DNA of 33,315 nt from Thermodesulfovibrionia bacterium (GTDB lineage: Bacteria > Nitrospirota > Thermodesulfovibrionia > UBA6902). Below are positions 1-6,281 of this stretch, piece after piece. Every line of letters starts with the position of its first letter. Within the stretch, counting starts at the first letter, position 1. The notes beneath the pieces were generated by a model. It saw nothing but the letters and a program-made list of their open reading frames with translations. It ran no database searches and had not been told where the DNA came from. The stretch covers positions 1 through 33,315 of the forward strand of contig CALZGI010000022.1 in assembly GCA_945786855.1 (NCBI GenBank). Reading direction: 5' to 3'. The position numbers and the translations under genes are program-made.

Positions 1-266
1 GGCGGGCAGGCCGCATTCTGAAAGAAACAGGTGATGTGAGAAGAGCGGAAGAAAGTGCAGAAGAACTCAGGAAGCGTCTTGCAGATCTCGAGGCCGCTCT
101 GGCGGAAGAAACAGAAGATGTTCAGAAAAGTGTTGACCCTCTTACTGAGAACCTGAAAAAGATTGACGTGAAGCCCAAAAAGAAAGACATTTCCATTTCC
201 CTTCTATCACTTGTGTGGCTACCTTACCGGCAGACAGAGAAAGGCGGAATCGAGTCGGCGTGGTAG
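1..266 (+). CDS. C-terminal fragment of a HerA/DUF87-like ATP-binding protein (partial, 5' end outside window)
   Basis: The frame is open from the left edge of the window to the TAG at 264-266, so this is the 3' end of a longer gene; the GTG at 36 is internal rather than a convincing start. The visible part is a charged, Glu/Lys/Arg-rich segment likely to form a coiled coil, then a Lys-rich stretch (VKPKKKDISI) and a hydrophobic end (SLLSLVWLPY). From memory, this pattern of helical arm, 'KPKK-DI' and a terminal strand ending in W-x-P resembles the C-terminus of DUF87/HerA-type ATPases found with nuclease or phage-defence genes. No Walker motif lies in the window, so the family call is tentative; the partial coding status is more secure. 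Confidence 0.5.
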   Translation, partial: RAGRILKETGDVRRAEESAEELRKRLADLEAALAEETEDVQKSVDPLTENLKKIDVKPKKKDISISLLSLVWLPYRQTEKGGIESAW

Positions 267-297
267 GACAGGAGACGAGAAAAACTGAACTTTTACA

Positions 298-325
298 TTG
301 ATATCTGAAAAGTATTTGGTATAAT
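298..325 (+). promoter_or_regulatory. Sigma-70-type promoter placing the transcript start at the ATG of the MBL-fold gene
   Basis: A -35 box TTGATA (298-303) and a perfect -10 box TATAAT (320-325) are separated by 16 bp. The expected start point, about 7 nt past the -10, coincides with the ATG at 332. No Shine-Dalgarno sequence lies between them, so the mRNA is probably leaderless. Confidence 0.6.
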
Positions 326-331
326 TGAACA

Positions 332-1723
332 ATGGCAATGCACATTTCATTTCATGGCGGTGTTGATACAGTCACCGGTTCCTGTCACCTGCTGAAGGCG
401 GGCGGGCTGAATGTCCTTATTGATTGCGGATATTTCCAGGGAAGGCCCGAGTGGGAAAAAAGAAATTTTGATGAATTCGGTTTTGACCCCTCCTCAATAG
501 ACTATCTCCTGCTGACACACGGGCACCTTGATCATTGCGGACGAATTCCCCTGCTTGTAAAGAGGGGGTTTCAGGGGAAAATTATTACCACGTCGGCTAC
601 CTATGATATTGCCAAGATAGTCGTCATGGACTCTGCAAGGATTCAGGAGGAAGATTATGAGTACTGGAAGCGGATTAATCCGCGCAAAACATTTGTCCGG
701 AGGGGCCCTCTGTATACAACAGAAGACGCTCTCGATTGTCTTCAGTATTTTTCCACTATATCCGGCTATGGAAAACCGGTACCGTTAAACGGCCGGGTAA
801 CCGCAACATTCAGGGATGCAGGCCATATTTTCGGGGCAGCCTTTATCGAGATAGATGTGAAGGGGGAGGGCAGAATCCTTTTTTCCGGCGATCTGGGAAA
901 CAGGAACAAACCGATCATACGGGACCCTGAACCTCCCGGCCCGGCGGACGTCGTCGTCATTGAGGGAACCTATTCAAACAGAAACCATAAAGGAATGGAC
1001 CAGTCGATTGAGGAACTCCGGGAGGCGATTGCCCGGACGGCGAAAAATCAAGGGAATGTCCTTATCCCAAGTTTTGCTATAGAGCGGGCCCAGGATATCC
1101 TCTATTTCCTCAGAGAGATGTATTACAGAAAAGAGCTTCCCCAGCACCGCGTTTTTCTTGATTCTCCCATGGGTATCAGCGTTACGAACGTCATGCGCCG
1201 GTATCCCGAATATTTCGACAGGGAAGCAAGAGCTGTTTTGGAGCAAGACAGGGACCCCTTCATGTTCCCCGGAGTGGAGTTTACCAGGACACAGGATGCG
1301 TCGCGGCAGATTAATTACATAAAGAAGAATGCGATAATAATTGCAGGATCGGGCATGTGTACCGGTGGAAGAATCAAACACCATCTTGCGAAGAATATCA
1401 GGAACAAAAAGGCTTCAATCATATTTATCGGGTATCAGGCACAGGGGACGCTGGGAAGGAAAATAATTGAAAAAAACAGGGAAGTGAAAATATTCGGGAA
1501 ACCTTTTCCTGTCAATGCTAAAGTGTACACAATCGGAGGTTTTTCCGCCCATGCAGACAATGAGATTCTCTCCCAGTGGCTGGAGCATACGGGCAGACCG
1601 AAACACATTTTCCTGGTGCACGGTGAAAAAAAGGTTCTCCAATCCTTTCAAAAAGAGCTGACTGCAAAAAACCAGGGAAAGAACATACATGTCCCCGGTT
1701 TTCAAAGTACATATTCACTGTAA
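332..1723 (+). CDS. MBL-fold metallo-hydrolase of the beta-CASP RNA-processing type
   Basis: Predicted cytoplasmic zinc-dependent RNA endo/exonuclease of the COG1236 (YSH1/CPSF73-like) group, 463 aa, a usual full length. The metal-binding signature HxHxDH is at residues 63-68 (HGHLDH). Further metallo-beta-lactamase motifs follow: an aspartate in FSGDLG, the beta-CASP segment with SGMCTGGR, and C-terminal GGFSAHAD and FLVHGE, which supply the last histidines. It is transcribed alone and convergent with the HD-domain gene on its right. The ATG at 332 was chosen because a near-consensus promoter ends 6 nt before it; the ATG at 338 is an alternative. An exact substrate cannot be read from sequence; RNA maturation or decay is the family role. 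Confidence 0.93.
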   Translation: MAMHISFHGGVDTVTGSCHLLKAGGLNVLIDCGYFQGRPEWEKRNFDEFGFDPSSIDYLLLTHGHLDHCGRIPLLVKRGFQGKIITTSATYDIAKIVVMDSARIQEEDYEYWKRINPRKTFVRRGPLYTTEDALDCLQYFSTISGYGKPVPLNGRVTATFRDAGHIFGAAFIEIDVKGEGRILFSGDLGNRNKPIIRDPEPPGPADVVVIEGTYSNRNHKGMDQSIEELREAIARTAKNQGNVLIPSFAIERAQDILYFLREMYYRKELPQHRVFLDSPMGISVTNVMRRYPEYFDREARAVLEQDRDPFMFPGVEFTRTQDASRQINYIKKNAIIIAGSGMCTGGRIKHHLAKNIRNKKASIIFIGYQAQGTLGRKIIEKNREVKIFGKPFPVNAKVYTIGGFSAHADNEILSQWLEHTGRPKHIFLVHGEKKVLQSFQKELTAKNQGKNIHVPGFQSTYSL

Positions 1724-1871
1724 GTCAGCTGCCAATGAATTCTTTCAGAAACGGGACAGATTGTGTGACCGTTTAAAAATCTTTTTGATCCGAAAAATGT
1801 AGGTTATTGGCTGACTGCCAGGAATTCGGCGGTTATCGGAATACAAAATGATTCTCGATGAAGAACTTCTT

Positions 1872-3011
1872 TCAGAGTTTTTTCGGTGATATCCCCTTAC
1901 CCGAAATGCCATCTATCGTATATCCCGGATCATTCAGGAAGTTAGTGAAAATGGCTGCAAAGGCAACCGCAGCCTCGGCCATGAGCTCTTTATCGCCGTA
2001 TAGTTTTTGTAATCTCAATTTCAGCTGCTTTTTATCATCGTAAATAAAATATTTTTTAAAGAGACCGTCCAGACGATGGCTCCCACTGATATTGATGCTT
2101 CGAAGGCCGCCTCTGTTACAGTAATCCATCACGTCCATAAGTACAGCTTTCTGCTTCTCTGCGTCTCTCATATGATAATCAAAGACGTGGAGCATCGTGT
2201 TCAAAGCTTCATTGATGCTGCTGATAGCCAGTGAATCAAATAATCGCTGCGCTGCATCTCCGAGGGCAACACCTTCGGAGCGCAGTAATGATAAAAAAAC
2301 AGAGTTTTTAAATAACTGATAGAGTCGTCGTGCACCATTTATCTTTCGGTCAGCATGATGTGGTATTTTCGCGTCCTGTCCTCTGATTACATCGGTGAAG
2401 AGAATTTTAAATATTACCTGGTATGGGTCAGCACCCGGTATGTCCTGATACAGGTCCATCCGGAGGTCCAGCGTATTGTCCAGTCGATCGGCAAGCTTTG
2501 CTCTGACAATCTCAGGGGTTACTTTTGACAGGTTGATCAGGCTGATCAGGTATTCATGGTAAGACTGGTTCCTTTTCCTGGTCAAGAAATGAATTCTCTC
2601 ATTGAGCAGCCAGTTTGCCAGACTGTCAACTTTTCTGATGATGGTCTGGTACCGGGATTCAAGCTTGATCCACTCGTCATCACTAAATTTATTTTTTGTT
2701 ATGTCTTCATCTTTATCATGAAGAAGGGTGGTGAGCAGCTCCAGAGTACTCGTCGGTCCGGACCGTGTCAGCAAAGCTGCTGTTCTGATGGGATGGAGGA
2801 CTGCAAAAGGCCCGAGCAACCGCTTCTCCTTGCCGTAGGCGTCCCCCAGGTAAACTATGGTCTCAATAATGAGTTCTTCATCTTCCGAACTCAGGTCCTG
2901 CGGACGGATGAGCGTTAAAACCGCCCTCCAGTTAATCGGCGATCCGGACAGCTGATAATTCAGGTAGGAAGAAAGAGAAAAGAAATCATTCGTGTCGATA
3001 ATGGGCTGCAT
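1872..3011 (-). CDS. RelA/SpoT-type HD-domain phosphohydrolase, stand-alone
   Basis: 379 aa. The N-terminal half carries the HD pattern typical of (p)ppGpp hydrolases: H73 in HPIRTA, H98-D99 followed by E102-D103 (LHDKDED), and KLADRLDN at 172-179 with the metal-binding Asp175. The same region in SpoT reads KLADRLHN, so one His is Asp here. No ppGpp synthetase, TGS or ACT domain is seen; the C-terminal ~190 residues are helical and I do not recognise them. A GAGGTG Shine-Dalgarno lies about 5 nt before the ATG. It is separated by 100 bp from the pseudouridine synthase upstream on the same strand. Hydrolysis of ppGpp or a related nucleotide is inferred from motif similarity; another phosphohydrolase substrate is possible. 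Confidence 0.72.
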   Translation of the reverse strand: MQPIIDTNDFFSLSSYLNYQLSGSPINWRAVLTLIRPQDLSSEDEELIIETIVYLGDAYGKEKRLLGPFAVLHPIRTAALLTRSGPTSTLELLTTLLHDKDEDITKNKFSDDEWIKLESRYQTIIRKVDSLANWLLNERIHFLTRKRNQSYHEYLISLINLSKVTPEIVRAKLADRLDNTLDLRMDLYQDIPGADPYQVIFKILFTDVIRGQDAKIPHHADRKINGARRLYQLFKNSVFLSLLRSEGVALGDAAQRLFDSLAISSINEALNTMLHVFDYHMRDAEKQKAVLMDVMDYCNRGGLRSINISGSHRLDGLFKKYFIYDDKKQLKLRLQKLYGDKELMAEAAVAFAAIFTNFLNDPGYTIDGISGKGISPKKL

Positions 3012-3111
3012 TAAACACCTCTTATACGTTTATTGTATTTTAGCCTGAATTTCTTTTTTTATCATTCTGCGATGGGTGTTTTGTTGATGTGAAAATCCCG
3101 GGAATTTCAGG

Positions 3112-4050
3112 CTATGGATAACCTGTCTGACTGAGTGTCTCTACCGCACCTTTCATATCCTCTGGAATATCGGCGACGAACTCCATGTTCTTCCCTGTCA
3201 CGGGGTGTTTTATTTTTAGTCTGGATGCATGGAGCATCTGTCGGCTGAACTTTATTGTCATTGTTCCCCTCTGTAATGAAGTTTTTTTCCCGTACGTTGT
3301 ATCGCCAAGAACGGGATGTCCGAGGGAAGCAAAATGAACTCTTATCTGGTGAGTCCTTCCCGTGAGAATTCTGATTTTCGCCAGTGTTGAGGAATGGAGC
3401 CTTTCCACTGTTTCATACTGTGTGATTGCCTCTTTCCCTCTTCTGGTCCTTGTTGACATTTTTTTTCTGTCTGAGACGGACCTCCCGATAAGCAATTTTA
3501 TTTCGCCGCGGTCGGTTTTAAGTCTGCCATAAAGAAGCGCCAGGTACTGCTTTTCAATTTCCCTCCTTTTGAATTGTTCGACGAGGCCGTAATATGACAG
3601 GTCATCCTTTGCGATGACTAGTGCACCGGAGGTGTCCTTATCAAGACGGTGGACTACCCCGGGCCGCAGCGGTGCACCGATGGACGATAGCTTGTTGCAT
3701 TGTGCGGCCAGGGCATTCATCAGGGTCCCCTTCCTGTTCCCGGCAGCCGGGTAGATAACCATCCCTGCAGGTTTGTTTACTGCGACAATGTGCTTATCTT
3801 CAAAGAGAATGTCCAGAGGGATGTTTTCAGGAATGAGAACCCCTTCCGGTTCATCGGGAAGGGTAAATTCTATCCTGTCGCAATACTGTACTCTGTAGCT
3901 TGCTTTCTCCGCTCTGGAGTTTACGAGCACCAGTCTCCTGTTGAGCAGTTTCCGGATGAATGACCGGGTGAGACTGTTTTTCTGAGCAATGAACGTATCA
4001 AGTCTTTCCCTTTTGTCTTCTGAAGTTACAGTATATTTAATTTTCTTCAT
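3112..4050 (-). CDS. rluD: RluA/RluD-family 23S rRNA pseudouridine synthase
   Basis: 312 aa from the ATG at 4050. It isomerises uridine to pseudouridine in structured RNA, most likely 23S rRNA. The N-terminal S4 RNA-binding domain covers about residues 12-65 (RLDTFIAQ..LTRSFIRKLL). The catalytic domain has the signature HRLDKDTSG at about 134-142, whose Asp is the nucleophile, and the later RTHQIRVHFA motif. The start at 4050 is preferred because MKKIKYTV aligns with the usual beginning of the family and GGAAG lies upstream; an in-frame ATG at 4080 would add ten poorly conserved residues. It is transcribed divergently from the exported rhodanese. The symbol reflects the subfamily; RluC/RluA-like target specificity cannot be excluded. 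Confidence 0.9.
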   Translation of the reverse strand: MKKIKYTVTSEDKRERLDTFIAQKNSLTRSFIRKLLNRRLVLVNSRAEKASYRVQYCDRIEFTLPDEPEGVLIPENIPLDILFEDKHIVAVNKPAGMVIYPAAGNRKGTLMNALAAQCNKLSSIGAPLRPGVVHRLDKDTSGALVIAKDDLSYYGLVEQFKRREIEKQYLALLYGRLKTDRGEIKLLIGRSVSDRKKMSTRTRRGKEAITQYETVERLHSSTLAKIRILTGRTHQIRVHFASLGHPVLGDTTYGKKTSLQRGTMTIKFSRQMLHASRLKIKHPVTGKNMEFVADIPEDMKGAVETLSQTGYP

Positions 4051-4183
4051 CAAATATATATTACTTCCATCTCTTGACATAAAACAATTCTGTATTATTT
4101 AATATGAGTGTAAGCAGAGAGCCTTAAAATTGCCGCGCTTCATTAACATCTTTTCAAAAAGATATAAATACAAGGGAGGGAAA

Positions 4184-5137
4184 ATGCGTATACTTAAGAA
4201 AAACTTTGTCATTGTTGTGTCTCTGGTTTTCATGGTGTCCCTGATTGCGGGATATCAAAATGCTTTTGCAAATTCTGTTAGCATGCAGAAGCCTGTTGTT
4301 GAAGCCGACTGGCTTCAGGATAATCTGGAAAACCCGAAGGTTAAAATAATATTTGTTGACAACTGGCCTTCCGATAAGGAAGCCTACGAGAAGAAGCACA
4401 TTAAAGGCAGCGCATACATGGGTATTGGCGCGCTCATGGGGACCATCGGAGACGGGAGCGCAGCGCCTGATAAGGAGTCCTTTGAGGGCATGATGCACCG
4501 GCTTGGCGTCAATAACGGTGATCACGTGGTCTTATACGGCGCAGCAGGTGACCGTGTTTTCACTCTCGGGGCATTCTGGCTCATGGAGTATTTCGGACAT
4601 GAAAATTTAAGTTACCTGAACGGTGGACTTGCAAAATGGGCAAAAGAGGACCGTCCTACTGAGAGCGGGTTGAAAGCTGCAGCCCCTGGCACATATAATG
4701 CGGCAGTTCCTGTAGAGGCCATCAGTGTGAATGGTGAGTATGTATTGGCAAATTTGAAGAACGGGAACACCGTTCTGGTTGATGCCCGCGGTACCGGTGA
4801 ATTTACCGGGGAAGTGAACAATGAAAAAAACAAAAGAATAGGTAATATCCCCGGTGCCCATGACCTTGGTTACCTGGTCACCAACTTCAAAGACGACGGT
4901 ACATTAAAATCCATTGACGAGCTGAATGCAGTGTACGGGGCCAAAGGAGTCACAAAAGACAAGGAAGTTATTGCATACTGTCAGGGCGGCATCAAGGCGG
5001 CAAATGCGTATTTTACTCTGAGGCATATTCTTGGCTATCAGAATGTCAAAGTATATGTCGGTTCCTGGGGCGAATGGGGGAACAGGGTTGATTTCAGCAA
5101 ATACCCCATAAACGGGAAAATAGTAGAAAGTAAGTAA
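4184..5137 (+). CDS. Exported tandem-domain rhodanese (thiosulfate/3-mercaptopyruvate sulfurtransferase)
   Basis: 317 aa with a Sec signal peptide: basic MRILKK, a hydrophobic core to about residue 25 and a likely cleavage after AFA (29). Two rhodanese domains follow. The first (about 35-160) has VLYGAAGD where the active loop would be and no cysteine, as is usual for the structural domain. The second (about 180-312) has the active Cys266 in YCQGGIKA. It should move sulfane sulfur from thiosulfate or mercaptopyruvate to a thiol acceptor in the periplasm. The ATG at 4184 is fixed by a strong GGGAGG Shine-Dalgarno just upstream; a TTG at 4130 would bury the signal peptide. A perfect 13-bp terminator follows the gene, and DsrE/DsrH-like genes come next. 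Confidence 0.92.
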   Translation: MRILKKNFVIVVSLVFMVSLIAGYQNAFANSVSMQKPVVEADWLQDNLENPKVKIIFVDNWPSDKEAYEKKHIKGSAYMGIGALMGTIGDGSAAPDKESFEGMMHRLGVNNGDHVVLYGAAGDRVFTLGAFWLMEYFGHENLSYLNGGLAKWAKEDRPTESGLKAAAPGTYNAAVPVEAISVNGEYVLANLKNGNTVLVDARGTGEFTGEVNNEKNKRIGNIPGAHDLGYLVTNFKDDGTLKSIDELNAVYGAKGVTKDKEVIAYCQGGIKAANAYFTLRHILGYQNVKVYVGSWGEWGNRVDFSKYPINGKIVESK

Positions 5138-5149
5138 TAACACCAATCA

Positions 5150-5185
5150 TCAGGCCCGGGCAAGATCTGCCCGGGCCTGATTTAT
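5150..5185 (+). terminator. Rho-independent terminator after the rhodanese gene
   Basis: A perfect 13-bp GC-rich stem (5150-5162 with 5168-5180) closes a 5-nt AGATC loop, followed by TTTAT. It begins 12 nt after the rhodanese stop, so the DsrE-like gene probably needs its own promoter or read-through. Confidence 0.88.
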
Positions 5186-5239
5186 AATCCTCCAGAATAA
5201 CCCGGAACGTGAGAACCGTCAATAAAGAATATTAATCTA

Positions 5240-5542
5240 TTGAAACTCGGCATACTCGTTAATACAGACAGACATCAGGACGATTTGATCGGACTGACAG
5301 AGGCGGCACTTTCACGGGGGCATGAGGTTCTGGTCTTTTTCATGGATGATGGAGTAAAACTCCTGACATCCCCATCGGTAACCCGCCTTTGTGAGAATGA
5401 AGGGGTGGATATGAGTTTCTGTGATTACACAACTCAGAAAAACGGGGTCTCAAAAGAAGGGATTTGCGGCGACATAATATGCGGGAGTCAGTATAACAAC
5501 GCAACTATGAACCACGAAGCGGACAGGGTGATAGTGCTCTAA
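5240..5542 (+). CDS. DsrE/TusD-like sulfur-carrier family protein
   Basis: 100 aa, starting with TTG. It opens with MKLGILVNTDRH, then an amphipathic helix (LIGLTEAALSRGHEVLVFFMDDGVKLL), matching the beta-alpha-beta start of DsrE/TusD proteins. Cysteines occur in LCENEGVDMSFCDY and ICGDIICG; which one would carry persulfide is not certain. Members of this fold accept or relay sulfane sulfur in sulfur oxidation/reduction or tRNA thiolation. The next gene, 22 nt downstream, looks like DsrH/TusB, supporting a DsrE-DsrH pair. The start has no strong Shine-Dalgarno, but the protein aligns well from this residue. No DsrF or TusA is visible in the window. Confidence 0.75.
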   Translation: MKLGILVNTDRHQDDLIGLTEAALSRGHEVLVFFMDDGVKLLTSPSVTRLCENEGVDMSFCDYTTQKNGVSKEGICGDIICGSQYNNATMNHEADRVIVL

Positions 5543-5564
5543 GCGGTTCAATTGAGAATCAGGA

Positions 5565-5735
5565 ATGAAGATATTACACATCATAAATGACGACCTCTCC
5601 GATCTAGCCAAAGAGATCATAGATTTACAGTCTCAGGCCCACGAAGTCAAGATTGTTAAGCTTTCCGATAAAGAACTGTCCTACGAAGCTGTTGTGGATG
5701 ATATTTTTTCCTGCGATAGGGTTGTTTCCTGGTAG
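5565..5735 (+). CDS. Short DsrH/TusB-like protein
   Basis: A 56-aa ORF reading MKILHIINDDLSDLAKEI and ending in CDRVVSW before TAG. The LHII start, the hydrophilic helix and EVKIVKLSD then a C-terminal hydrophobic-Trp end resemble DsrH/TusB family proteins, which are usually 80-100 aa; this one is short and lacks the middle of the domain. An AGGA precedes the ATG closely. It lies 22 nt after the DsrE-like gene and is presumably co-transcribed. Cys50 is its only cysteine. The coding call rests on codon-like structure, position and family resemblance; a truncated pseudogene of a longer DsrH is the main alternative. Confidence 0.6.
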   Translation: MKILHIINDDLSDLAKEIIDLQSQAHEVKIVKLSDKELSYEAVVDDIFSCDRVVSW

Positions 5736-5780
5736 ACGAAATCGTTGATTGCAAAATTCACTATTTGTATTCATTGAATA

Positions 5781-6244
5781 TGGGGCTCTGCCCCAGGCCC
5801 CGGTTTGCCTTTCAGGCGGAGTTACTTATTTGCACGGCCAAATAAGTAACCAACAAAGGCCGCCCCGGAGGTTGTTTTTTAACGGACAGCTGCAGGACTG
5901 AACACTAAATTAAAAAAGCCGCTTCGCTTCTACTTTTAATTCTTAACGTGTTCAATCCTGCATCTGACCTAAAACAATCAAAGGGGAGTTAAAGATTAAA
6001 AACAAAAAAACAAACCACACATTAATGTATCTTTTCATCTAATCCCCCCCTTTACCGAGTTTAGGATCTGAGGGAGATCGGAGGGAAAAGAGTTAATTTA
6101 TGTTTGAGTAAAGCGAGTTCAAATTAACTCCCCGGAGATCGACTGAAGAGCCGTTAAGAACTCGGTATCCGGGGCGCATTTTTCTTGGTTCCGTTCTTTT
6201 TGTGCGTGCAAAAAGAATGAACCGGGGTTTGGGGCAGAGCCCCA
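5781..6244. repeat. 464-bp palindromic non-coding element with 23-bp terminal inverted repeats and nested hairpins
   Basis: This fills most of the 546-bp gap between the DsrH-like gene and the glycosyltransferase. Terminal arms 5781-5803 and 6222-6244 are inverted copies with two mismatches; each arm contains the mini-palindrome GGGGCTCTGCCCC. Just inside lie a perfect 12-bp hairpin on the left (5821-5832 with 5839-5850) and a 9+5 bp hairpin on the right (GGTTC 6187-6191 / GAACC 6219-6223 and 6194-6202 / 6209-6217). Further in are a 15-bp stem with one mismatch (5891-5905 / 5948-5962), a 9-bp pair (6053-6061 / 6159-6167) and a 10-bp perfect pair (6090-6099 / 6121-6130). No convincing ORF is present. 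It looks like a MITE- or REP-like mobile non-coding unit. Confidence 0.75.
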
Positions 6245-6281
6245 TTCTTAATGGATATATAAAGTCATTATTTTATTATCC

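Noticed and set aside
4130-4183. TTG start extending the rhodanese by 18 residues
   Set aside because: The ATG at 4184 has a strong Shine-Dalgarno and begins a normal signal peptide; the extension would bury it.
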